Shown here piece after piece: positions 1 to 12,621 of a stretch of 64,000 bases of DNA. Within the stretch, counting starts at the first letter, position 1. Every line of letters begins with the position of its first letter. The notes under the pieces are model-generated. The model was not told where the DNA came from. It saw only the letters and a list, made by a program, of their open reading frames with translations, and searched no databases. Position numbers and translations under genes: made by a program. The stretch is from Purpureocillium takamizusanense (lineage: Eukaryota > Ascomycota > Sordariomycetes > Hypocreales > Ophiocordycipitaceae), in NCBI RefSeq assembly GCF_022605165.1, contig NC_063071.1, forward strand, positions 1,860,001 through 1,924,000. The letters are read 5' to 3'.

Positions 1-1606
1 ATGTGCATCTCCTACTGCTTGGCAAGGCTTCGAGTTCGGGAGCCGGTGCCAACATCGAGTCTCGTTTGAGCTCAGGGGAAATGCCTTGTGACTTGAGATG
101 CTTGGCCTGAGGTGCGGCCCTGTGATGACTTCGAGATGCTCCTTGAGTAGTCCCTAGAAGAGCATGTTCTTGCTAGGACGTTGTCCTGGCATCTGTGCTG
201 CCGCTTGCGGCGCCGTGGACGAACAATCAGGAAGGCTACTTGCAACGCAGGAACTGACGATGTGACTTCTCGACGGCTAGGTGGCCATGGCGATGGGGGT
301 TGCCGCGGCCTCGGCTGTCGCTGGACGGGAAAGGCCTTGTCCAAATTGCCGTAATGGTGGATGACCGTGCGCGGCTCAACTACCGTAGAGATGCCATCAA
401 GATCGGCGGGCGCATTGACTCCCTGCCTGCTTGGATGCCCTCTGACGACATCTTGGCGGCCGAGTCAGTACCTAGTTACCTAGGTACGTGCAGTACAACG
501 TAGTAGCTCCACCGGCCGGCCGGCTTGCATGAACAGAAGAAATAAGCCTGCGACGACGGTTGCCGAATGGGCGGCGAGGGGGGCGAAAGGGGAGGATCCA
601 AACGAAGAGCGGTCGCTGCGAAACACTTTTCACTGTACCTACCTCACGGAGAGACTGCGCGAATCACTTATTCCTTACTAACCTGTACGAAGTAGACTGA
701 ACGGGTCTCGTACTGTATGTATGTTGGTACGTACCGACTGCCCTGTTTCCAAAGTTAGAAGCGTGCCCGCGGCGGATGGCGAAACTTGCTGACGCACACC
801 AGTCAAGCCACAGCCAAGGCCGCCCGTGTTCTGTTCCACAGTGTGGTGCCTTCGCCTCGCCGCCGTGGGGGATGGATCTGATCATCGCCCAGCACTGCCC
901 TGCCTGCCTGCCAGCCCGGCAGCTCCACCACCCGTCGTTGATCCCTGCCCGTAGTCAGCTGTGTCGTCGTGTCGCCTGTGCCGCGCGCTTCTCCCCCCTC
1001 CGCCCAGCGTTTCGGCCGCTTCACTCTCTCTTTTCTTCTTCTTTTTCCTCTCTACCTCCTTTGTTCCTTTGACCGAGTGCCATCGTCACCGCAACATCAC
1101 CACTCATCTTCTGCGCCGCCGCCTCCGCGTCGCAACACTTCGCACACGCGTCTCACCCGCGCAGCGACTGAAACGCTACTCGCATCTCGCCCTGGGACCC
1201 TCTAAGGTAATTACAGCAGGCGTCCTCGAATCACCGCCCAGGCGTCTCCAGCGGGCCGCAGCACAGCCCACCTCTGGCTCAGGGCAGACGCCACAACGCA
1301 ATCGCAGCCAGGCGCAGGCAGCCCAGACGGGAGGACAGCGTGCCATCGACCCCTTTGCGCCCGACACTTTACTCCTCCGCTGCTCCACCACCACCTCAGC
1401 CAACCAACCACCACCAACGCTGCACTTGAACCTCCTCAGGCCTTCCCCCCCTGGCCCTGTCTGTCTGTCTGTGCACGCAGAACGGGCACCATCCCATCCT
1501 CAGACCACCTCCTCCTCGGGCACTTCATTCTTCAATCTTTCTTTTCCCCCTGCCGCATCTGGTCACACCACGCTGCATCTTGCAGACGTTGCGGCCCCCG
1601 TCCGTC
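1..1606. other. Upstream intergenic region and probable leader of the rhomboid gene
   Basis: No convincing gene is visible. Short open frames here have no recognisable protein character. From about 960 to 1600 the sequence becomes strongly pyrimidine-rich (CT tracts, CCACC blocks), as is usual for promoters and 5' leaders of highly GC filamentous fungal genes, and it runs directly into the rhomboid start codon. A TACGAAGTA copy lies at 685-694 and a TACCTAGGTAC-like patch at about 467-486. Confidence 0.6.
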
Positions 1607-3275
1607 ATGGCGTCCAACGACTACTACTGCGGCACCGGCCAACGTCCCCACGACACTGCGTCCCCCGCTCCCTACAACGACGCTCACTTTGCGCCCTCAC
1701 CGCAGTCGACGCCCGCGCCCTCATACCATTCTGCTAATCCCGCTCAAGCGCCCTTTGCCGCGCCCCAGGATCATCCGTCGCGCACCGGGCCCTCGCCGTT
1801 CGACACCGTCTTCGACGACCATGCCTATCCCATGAACTCCAACACGAGACCCTACGCCGCTGGAAGCAACAGCAGCATGTCGCAGCAGGGGCTGTATCAG
1901 GATACTGGCTACTATGGCCAGGCCGGGGCCACCTCATCCAGGCCCCATGATCCCAACGACATTCCTCTGCAGGACCAGGCTGGCAAGGGGCCCGAATTCA
2001 ACGACCACATCTACGACGCGCCTGAAGGTGCGCAGAGACGTGCGCGCAGCAAGAAGGGCAAGGTTCGCATCGGCGAGCTTGGCATGTTTGGCGCTGACAG
2101 GAAGAGGATACCATGGATCACGTACATCTTCACCATCGTCCAGGTCGGCGTCTTCATCGGCGAGGTTGTCAAGAACGGTACGCGATTCCGCCGTTTCCTC
2201 GAGTTTCACCATAGCTAACGACCAAGCACAGGTATCTTGACCGGCTCGCCCATCATGATCAAACCTCAGTTCAACCCCATGATCGGACCCTCGACGCAAG
2301 TCATGATCAACATGGGCGCTCGTTACACGCCCTGCATGCACAACATCAAGGAGATTCAGGGGTCCACCATCCCTGTGCTCTTCCTCTGCCCGAATGCGAC
2401 CCAGAATGACCAGTTCTGCCCTCTGTCCGAGGTCTGTGGCTTCGGTGGCGTCCCGAACCCGACCTTCAACAATAAAGATCAGTCACCACAGCCGAACCAG
2501 TGGTATCGCTTCATCATTCCCATCTTCATGCACGCCGGTCTCATTCACATCGGCTTCAACATGCTTATGCAGCTCACCATCGGAAAGGAGATGGAGATGG
2601 CGATTGGGCCTATCCGGTACTTTCTCGTTTATATGAGCGCGGGTATCTTTGGCTTTGTCATGGGCGGCAACTTTGCGGCCCCAGGCATTGCCTCCACCGG
2701 AGCCTCTGGCTCTCTGTTCGGCATCATTGCCCTCACACTGCTGGACCTTCTGTATTCTTGGAAGGAACGCCGCAACCCGGTGAAAGATTTGATGTTTGTT
2801 ATTCTCGACATGGTCATTTCCTTTGTCCTCGGGCTGTTGCCAGGTCTCGACAACTTCTCCCATATCGGAGGGTTTCTCATGGGCTTGGGGCTGGGTGTGT
2901 CCGTCCTTCACTCGCCTAACTCGCTCAGGCGAAGGATGAACAATGATATCCCCTATTCGGCCGTCAACGGAGAGGGCACGGCCACCTCGCCCTCGTTTTT
3001 CAAGAGCCCGCTGGGTTTTTTCAAGGGGCGCAAGCCGCTGTGGTGGATTTGGTGGATTGTGCGCGCTGCCGCCCTCATCCTCGTCATTGTCGTCTTCATC
3101 GTCTTGTTGAACAACTTCTACACCGTTGGACACACCTGCAGCTGGTGCAAGTACCTTAGTTGTCTGGTAAGTAATGAATGTCCTGCTCTCAAACGTCGCT
3201 TTGATGGTGCTAACGCAAACACAGCCTGTCAGCAACTGGTGTGAACTCGGGACGATTCAGGAGCAGAAACCATGA
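1607..3275 (+). CDS. Rhomboid-family intramembrane serine protease
   Basis: Three exons (1607-2177, 2232-3166, 3225-3275) give about 518 residues; both introns have GT..AG ends and GCTAAC branch sites. Residues 1-165 are a Ser/Pro/Gln-rich cytosolic tail. A first membrane segment (about 170-188) is followed by a Cys-containing loop, then the rhomboid core: an HxxxN-type helix (HIGFN), the catalytic GASGS motif with Ser349, and the FSHIGG motif with catalytic His401. Both catalytic residues are present, so it is predicted to be active. A last membrane segment follows at about 460-480, and the end is Cys-rich (CSWCKYLSC). The first ATG in frame is at 1580; I prefer 1607 because MASNDYY looks like a natural start, but this is not decided. 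Rhomboids cut membrane-anchored substrates inside the bilayer. The long N-terminal tail sets it apart from mitochondrial Pcp1 and from Golgi Rbd2. The substrate is unknown. Confidence 0.93.
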
Positions 3276-4116
3276 AGAACGTCAAGACCTGGGCCTCGGA
3301 AACTTGCAGTGATGGGCTTATTTGATTACCTTGATTAGAGACAGGCTATGGTCTTGCATCGCACAGCGACGGCGTTCACGAGAGGTCCATTTTGGTTGAG
3401 GGGCATACTGGATTACAAGGCCATCGACGACGCACTGATGAGACTGGAGATTGCGCAATTATGCGGAGATTTCTAGAATGGTACCATGCGAGAATATATT
3501 GTTCAGGTATCCAATTATTGGAAAGAATTTATGTTTATGGATATTTGCCAGCAACGGGGCGTCTGGGCGTGCGACTGGTACATTATTCACCATCGTTTGA
3601 GTCGCATTCCCACGCAAGTTGTAGCAACCAAAGCGAGGCCCAGGACATGAAGTCGCTAGCTACCGCAAAAGACAGACAAGACGATGATTGATTGCAGAAT
3701 TTGAAAGTCCTCTTTCGACACCATGGTTGGGGTCGGGTCCCGACAACGGAAGGTTCTAAATTACTTCGCACAGCGCCTCTTGTGGCCAATTTCAGGGGTC
3801 CTTCAGGAGGCCCATCCCCTGAGGCGCTCGACGCCTGCAATCCCAGGCAGCAAATCACCAACTCACGTGCAGACCTGGGGGCCATTAAACACCCTGTGGG
3901 TCCGTCACGTCACGGTCGAAAGGCGCGTTTCTCGCGGCGGGACACCCGTCCAGCTCGCGTCAGTTGCATATCCGCACACTAACACCGCCCACACAAACTT
4001 GTCCACCGTGGGGAGACTGACAATCTGACTCCTAAATGACATTGCACTGTTAAACTCGTTGTTCCCCGCGCCCTTTTTCACGTCAAGGCGAGCAACCCTC
4101 GCGCGCACAGCTCGCT
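3276..4116. other. Intergenic region between the rhomboid and POL3 genes
   Basis: Contains the 3' end of the rhomboid transcript and the POL3 promoter. No gene is supported. Close to POL3 a GGCGCGTTTCTCGCGG stretch (about 3922-3937) resembles the CGCG-core cell-cycle elements of replication genes, but it is not an exact ACGCGT box. Confidence 0.5.
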
Positions 4117-7100
4117 ATGGCCACCGCATTCCTACCCCAGAAGCGGGTGCTGGGTGAGGCAGGCACCCGTCAGAACATACCCTCGACGCCGGCCTCGGTC
4201 AAGAAGCGCAAGACGGATGTGTTCTCGTCGTCGCCCGCGGCGGGCCGCTTTCTGGGCTCCCAGAAGGACCCGCGCGCAAAGCTGGGCTCCAGCCAGCCCA
4301 AGAGCGCCTTTGAGTCCGAGGTGCTCGAGAAGCTGAGCCAGGACATTTCTGACATGAAGCGCAACAACACGGAAAGGGACCAGGTCTGGGAACGACCCGC
4401 GGTCGCGGACTTTGACCCCCGACGAGACAATCTCTGCTTCCAGTCCATCGACGCCGAAGAGGGCACGCTGCACGGCGGACGGGCCACGGTCAAGCTGTTC
4501 GGCGTGTCGGAGCAGGGCCACTCCATCATGCTGCACGTCACCGACTTCAAGCACTACCTCTACGTGCCCGCGCCGCCCATGTTCAAGGCGCAGGACGTGG
4601 CCGCATACAAGGCGTACCTCGAGACGCAGATTGCTCAGCACCAACCCGTCATCCACTCCGTCACAATGTGCCCAAGAGAGAGCATATACGGCTTCCAGGG
4701 CAACCAGCAGAGCCACTTTCTCAAGGTCACCGTCACAGATCCCAAGTTCATACCCAAAGTGCGCTTCACCATCGAGAAGGGCATGGCGGACTGGAAACGT
4801 ATGTGGAGAGCGAGGGAGAACGGAATCATGACGTACGACAACATCCAATACATCTTGCGGTTCATGGTAGACTGTCACGTAAGTGTCTTGTACCTCATGG
4901 CCGTGGCCTACACGCTGACAGGGAACAGATCCAAGGCATGTGTTGGGTAGAGGCACCTGCGACCAAGTATAAGCTCATCCCAGAGCAGAGCAAACAGTCC
5001 AACTGCCAGATCGAGGCCGAAATATGCTACCTGGACCTTATCGCCCATAAGCCTGATGGGGAATGGGCCAAGATGGCTCCCCTGCGGATATTATCGTTTG
5101 ATATCGAATGCGCCGGTCGAAAGGGAATCTTCCCCGAAGCGAAGCATGATCCCGTGATCCAAATCGCCAACGTTGTTACCCGATATGGAGAGAAGAAGCC
5201 CTTTATCCGAAACGTCTTTTGCCTCGACTCGACGAGCTCAATCGTGGCTACACATATTCTGGAGTTTGAGAAAGAGGATAAGATGCTCAAGTCTTGGCAG
5301 GAGTTCCTGTTGAGCGTGGATCCCGACATCATCATCGGATACAACATTGCCAACTTTGATTTCCCGTACCTTCTGGACCGCGCGATGCATCTCAAGGTCA
5401 AGGGGTTCGAGTACTGGAGCCGCATCCCCAGTCAGCCGTCCAGTGTCAGGGAAACCAACTTCTCAAGCAAGCAGATCGGCAACCGCGACACCAAGGAAAC
5501 CAATACGAACGGACGACTGCAACTAGACCTGTTGCAGCTAATTCAACGCGATCACCACCTTCGAAGCTACACCTTGAACTCTGTGTGCGCCCATTTCCTG
5601 GGCGAACAAAAGGAAGATGTGCATCACACCATGATTACAGAGTTGTTCAACGGAACGCCAGAGTCGCGCCGTCGTCTGGCTCTGTACTGTCTCAAGGACG
5701 CCTATCTCCCGCAGAGGTTAATGGACAAGCTCTCATGCCTCGAAAACTACACTGAGATGGCCAGAGTCACAGGCGTGCCCTTTAACTTCTTGCTCTCTCG
5801 TGGCCAGCAGATCAAGTTCATCAGCCAGCTTTTTCGAAAGGCGCTGGAACAGAAGCTCGTCATTCCGAATCTCAAGTCGCAGCAGTCGGACGAACAGTAC
5901 GAAGGTGCCACCGTCATTGAGCCGACTCGCGGCTACTATGACGTGCCCATCGCCACGCTCGATTTCGCTTCCCTGTATCCCAGTATTATCCAAGCGCATA
6001 ACCTGTGTTACACGACACTATTGGACAAGAAAATGGTTGAAAAGTTCAAGCTGGTAAAGCACGAGGACTACATTGTCACGCCGAACGGCGACATGTTTGT
6101 CACGACCAAGCAGAGAAAGGGGCTACTGGCGCAGATTCTGGAGGAACTCTTGACTGCACGAAAACAGGCCAAGCGCGAGCTAGCCAAGGAGACGGACCCG
6201 TTCCGAAAAGCTGTGCTCAACGGTCGACAGCTGGCCTTGAAAATCAGCGCCAACAGTGTGTACGGCTTGACGGGCGCTACGACAGGCAAGCTGCCGTGCC
6301 TACAGATTGCCAGTAGCACGACAAGCTTTGGTCGTCAGATGATTGAGAAGACCAAAGACGAGGTGGAGAAGAAGTACAACATTGCCAACGGCTACAGCCA
6401 CGACGCCCAGGTCATTTACGGTGACACGGACTCGGTCATGGTCAAGTTTGGCACCAAGGACCTGGCGGAGGCGATGAAGCTGGGCGAGGAGGCGGCCAAC
6501 TACGTGTCGTCTAAGTTTGTTAAACCGATTAAGCTTGAGTTTGAGAAGGTGTACTTCCCGTATCTTCTCATTAACAAAAAGCGCTACGCCGGGCTGTACT
6601 GGACCAAGACGGAAAAGTACGACAAGATGGACACCAAAGGTATTGAGACTGTACGACGAGACAACTGCTTGCTGGTGCAGACGGTCATTGAGAAGGTGCT
6701 GAGGATGATCCTGATCGACCGTGACGTGCAAGGGGCGCAAGAGTGAGTCTGCTTGTTTGGGTCGTGTGCTGGCGAATGTGGGTAGATGTTGCTAACGCGA
6801 GTGAACAGCTATGTCAAGGACACGATCGCCGACCTGCTGCAAAACAAGGTGGACATGTCGAAGCTAGTCATCACGAAAGCACTAACAAAGGACGACTACG
6901 CGGCAAAGCAAGCGCACGTGGAGCTGGCGCAGCGGATGAAGAAGCGCGACGCCGGGTCGGCACCAGGGCTGGGAGACCGCGTGGCGTACGTCATGGTGAG
7001 AGGCGCGGCGGGAGCCAAGAACTTTGAGAAGTCGGAGGACCCGCTGTACGTGCTGGAGAACAACGTGCCCATCGACACCAAGTACTACCTGGACAACCAG

Positions 7101-7550
7101 CTGGCGAAGCCGCTGGGGCGCATCTTCGAGCCGATCCTGGGCGAGACCAAGGCACGGCAGCTCCTGACGGGGGACCACACGCGAACGATATCGGTGGCGG
7201 CGCCGACGGTGGGGGGGCTGATGAAGTTCGCCAAGAAGACGCAGACGTGCATGGGCTGCAAGAAGCCGCTGACGGGCAAGCAGGAGAGCGAGGGGGCGGT
7301 GTGCTCAGACTGCGCGCCGCGGGTGGGCGAGCTGTACAAGCGGACGCTGGACAGGGTGTCGGACCTCGAGGTGCGGTTCGGGCGGCTGTGGACGCAGTGC
7401 CAGCGGTGCCAGGGCAGCATGCACTGCGAGGTGATTTGCAGCAGCAAGGACTGCCCCATCTTCTACATGCGCATGAAGGCGCGCAAGGACCTCGAGGACG
7501 CGGGCAAGGAGCTGTCGCGGTTCGACGCGGACCAGGCGGCGATTTGGTGA
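4117..7550 (+). CDS. POL3: DNA polymerase delta catalytic subunit
   Basis: Exons 4117-4878, 4929-6742 and 6809-7550 give about 1105 residues, the usual family length. This is the B-family replicative polymerase that extends the lagging strand and proofreads. Visible motifs, in order: exonuclease I (FDIECAG, Asp312/Glu314), exonuclease II ([11 protein letters not shown]), exonuclease III (YCLKDAYLP), polymerase motif A (DFASLYPS, Asp599), motif B ([13 protein letters not shown]) and motif C (YGDTDS, Asp753/Asp755). The C-terminus, from about residue 1006, carries two CxxC pairs (CysA, zinc) and a second four-cysteine cluster (CysB). CysB is known in this family to bind an iron-sulphur cluster and to dock the B subunit. 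All catalytic acids are intact. The start is the first ATG and opens a Ser/Lys-rich tail like that of other fungal Pol3 proteins. The gene for the partner B subunit lies at 53240-54958. Confidence 0.98.
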
Positions 7551-8438
7551 TGCGTTGATGTCGCGTGTTTGCTTGCTTGTCTGTTTATTTGTCTACGGCT
7601 TTCCGGGAAGGAGGCAGACGGCAGTCCGGGCGGACGACAGACTTTATTATTAGCATGTCGGATGTGGCGTTTAGGGCGCGGGCAATTTTCTTGGCGGAAG
7701 GGACGGACGGGCAGGCTTGACGCATCACGGTTGCGTATATGTATGGCTGCCGTTTTGACTGTTGCTACATGGCATCTGCAGGTTCATGTACAGGATTACC
7801 GAGCTATCCGTGTGAACGGGCATATCACGTGTTGCATTGGACGTTGCGTGAAGTCTATGAGATGTGTGTGACGTGGTTACGACAAGCATATGACGACGAG
7901 CGCATGAATGCAACGACAAACCGTGGTGAGAGACCAAATACTGGTACAGGCGGGCAATGAATAATTTGCAAGCGGCTATCCAAGGCAAACCATCCCGACG
8001 ATAGCCACGTCCAGTTGAGGAGAGCCAAGCCGGTGACTGACCGACGGCGAGGACCAAGGGCAATAGAGAAATGGAGACGACGACAACCCGTATAATGCTG
8101 GGCAGAGAGAGGGCCTCAGGCGCCAGGTTCCGTCCCTTGCAGACGGGAGTGGGAGTGGGAAGTGCTAACCGCAGTCGTCGTTATGCGCGCGTCAAAGTCG
8201 CACGAAAATGAACCGGCACGACCGATATCGCAGCGCGGGGGTCTGCTGGAAAGAAAGAGGAGGAAGAGTGGCAACAGGCACAGTATTATTGCCTCACTCG
8301 GCCGGTACGGCGGCGATACGAAGGGAGCCCATTAGCATTGCCCCGAGGCCCGCTCCGTGGGAGTGGGAATGGGAGGGGCGGAGCTGTCGAAATCTCGGTG
8401 TGCGGTGGTGGTCTAGCCGAGGAGGACAACTACATACG

Positions 8439-8458
8439 TACGAAGTACGTACTTCGTA
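8439..8458. repeat. 20-bp perfect palindrome of two inverted TACGAAGTAC units
   Basis: The sequence TACGAAGTACGTACTTCGTA equals its own reverse complement. It consists of the decamer that recurs elsewhere in the intergenic DNA, placed head to head. It lies about 70 bp before the GA microsatellite. Function is unknown. Confidence 0.9.
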
Positions 8459-8527
8459 ACTTAGTATGTGCGGAGCGGGAAGGGGAATTGTTGCGAGTGT
8501 CGCTGTTTCACAGGCCTGCCTTGGCAG

Positions 8528-8632
<105 letters not shown>

Positions 8633-9554
8633 GCGCGCGAAAGAGCGAAATGGCCCGATGTCCAATCTCGGGCGCGGTAGCCCGGGCGAAAATGGGGGAT
8701 CCGCAGGCAATTCTGGTGCTGTATAGTAGTAGTGATGCTCATGTCGTACGCATTGGATACACCTCATATGTGGGGGGCAGGATGTGGGACGCGGCAGACT
8801 GGCCCTTTTTTGGCGGTGATTTTGATTATACCTCGAGCCCACAGCGTGCGCTTCTCAGCTGTAGCCTGCATGGATGTCGGCGTCGGTGGCGGTTCAAGAG
8901 GTGCGTTTGTCTTGTGGTGTGCGATGGGGAGTGAGAGAGGAGCGGTTCCGGGAGGCCGGTAACGGCGCGCGGTGGGGGGCGCCCCTTTCGGGGGAGGGGG
9001 GCGCCCACGAAAGCAAAGCAAAGCGGCGAGACAGGCGCGCGTAGTCTCGCAGCAAGCAAAGCAGCCTGTGTCATGTCGAGGAGGATGACCCTAGCAATAG
9101 ATGCCATGCCTAGGCAGACAGCCAAAGTAAGAAACGGGGCCGCCATCCATCCACGCCGTCGCCAACCCCACTTGCACCACACTCAACCCTCGGCGGCGCA
9201 TCGCGAGCTAGGACGGATGCGTGAGGGAGGGCGGGGGCTGATTCGCCGGGGCGAGATCTGGCGACGCAATCGAATCTGTCAACGGCACTGGGCACGGCGG
9301 CCAATCTGGAGTGCAGGACGGGGGGTGGGTTGTTGTTTTTGGTGGTGGCAGCGGTGCTGATACGGGCGGCGGAGGACGTCATATCGTCATCGTTTCCCCC
9401 ATGGTAGTTTTCTCATTTGCTAGTGCTGCTCTTCTCGTCTCAGGTTGTGAGGAGTGCGGTGTTGGCGACCGGCCGAAGGGAGATGGCCGGGCTGTTGCGG
9501 GGGAAGGGTGCGACGTTCCGTCTGGCGATGGGATGGGTGGTAGGACGGACGGAT

Positions 9555-9586
9555 GGAGGGACGGACGGGTGGAGGGACGGACGGGT
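9555..9586. repeat. Tandem 16-bp minisatellite
   Basis: Two exact copies of GGAGGGACGGACGGGT sit end to end (9555-9570, 9571-9586). They lie inside a longer GGAC/GGAT-rich run from about 9541 to 9598 that looks like degenerate copies of the same unit. Confidence 0.85.
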
Positions 9587-9867
9587 GGATGGGAGGCGGT
9601 GGTCGTTGCGTTTGGATGAGGATGCAGGAATATCCTTGGGCATTACCTCCACGGTGAAGTTTCTTGGAATGCCCTGTACTACAGTAATATAGCATTTATG
9701 GGCAATGAATAAGTTACCTCGGTGGCAGGAACACCGGGGTCTGTGATTGCCCTTGCAGCAGGCACGTGGACAAAGCAGGTACTGAAGTTGAATACGTACC
9801 CGAATTGCACGTGCGGACTCACCAAGTACGTACTCGAAAAAGCGAACCAGGTTTGCAGCAAACACCA

Positions 9868-9887
9868 ACGACGACGACGACGACGAC
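9868..9887. repeat. (ACG)n trinucleotide run
   Basis: Six to seven consecutive ACG units in non-coding sequence. Confidence 0.85.
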
Positions 9888-10287
9888 ATCGTCAACAAGA
9901 CAGCCGAGACCGACAGCCTTGTTGCCCATCATCACAACTCATGCGCATATCCCATCCTTGGCCCCTCCCTGGCCCTATCATCCCATCCCGCCTCCGACGT
10001 GCGCCGTCGTGTGTCCAGGCCCGTGGCGGGCGGCGGCGTCCGCAGCCACCACGGCGACGGCGTCCGGCGATGATGACATTTCTTGCACACAAGCTTGGCC
10101 TTTGCACCCTGCCCGCCCTGCCTGAGCACATCCCGCCGCACGCATGGGTCTCTCCTTTGGTTTGGCGCGCGACTGCCGGCCGACCGACAGGCAGACAGAC
10201 GGACGGACGAAAACAACTGGGCGTGAATGGCTGTTACCCTTTTCTATTTGCTTTCCCTCGTTGCCACCCCCCCATGTCCGGCGAGAC

Positions 10288-10294
10288 TGATAAG
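10288..10294 (+). promoter_or_regulatory. Possible GATA-factor site
   Basis: TGATAAG fits the HGATAR consensus bound by AreA/Nit-2 nitrogen regulators and lies about 730 bp before the glutamate dehydrogenase start. A 6-bp consensus is expected often by chance, so this is only suggestive. Confidence 0.25.
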
Positions 10295-10730
10295 GCTTCC
10301 AGGTGCGGGCCACCAATTGACGCTCTTAGCTGCGGCTCCCTATCTGTGCTCCCCACCGCGCCCACGCGACTTTTTTTCGACTAATGGACCCCTGCCCGAG
10401 CGACTTTCGGAGCCGCCTTTCACACCTCTCTCTCTCTCTCTGTGTGTCTCGTCCCGTCTGTCCTGTCCGCACGCGGTCGCGGCGCCAGCAGAGACACCAG
10501 GCAGGCACCGGGAGATGAGGGAGGCACGTAACGTCACGCCTCGCCGCGTTGGCCGCCGAACAACGGTCGGGATGGGATGCTGCTGCGTAGTACTACGTAT
10601 GCACTAACTTGATACTATGCGCTCATGCATCGCCCAGCCACGACTCGGATGCCCGAGTCGCGGAGACGGAGGAGACTTTGGACCCCCCCTTCTCCATCTC
10701 TAGAGCGCCGCCGTCGTCCCTTGTAGGCCG

Positions 10731-10740
10731 TTTATATAAA
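10731..10740 (+). promoter_or_regulatory. TATA-like element of the glutamate dehydrogenase promoter
   Basis: TTTATATAAA stands out in GC-rich surroundings about 280 bp before the start codon at 11018. It is followed at about 10797-10835 by a dense CT tract, a common feature near transcription starts of highly expressed filamentous fungal genes. Confidence 0.5.
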
Positions 10741-11017
10741 CTCTCGTCCGCGTCTGCCATAGAGAAACCTTATCTTTGCCCATCGATCGTCCACTCGCCT
10801 GCCCTCTCCCTCCTTCTCTCTCTCTCCTCTCCTGCAGTGTCACCTGTTGTTCCCTTACTTTGCTAGGCTGTGCCACCCGTCGACTGTGTCGACGTCTTTG
10901 ACTCTGTCCCTGAATAAAACAAGAGCCTCTCCCGCTCGCCCCGAAGCCACCCTTTCCCTCCGCTCTCACCCCCGACAAATACCCCCCATGCACATCAAGC
11001 TCCAAGTCGCCGACACC

Positions 11018-12621
<1,604 letters not shown>

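Noticed and set aside
2483..3235. 250-codon minus-strand open frame opposite the rhomboid gene
   Set aside because: It lies wholly antisense to conserved coding sequence with two clear introns; long antisense frames are expected at this GC content.
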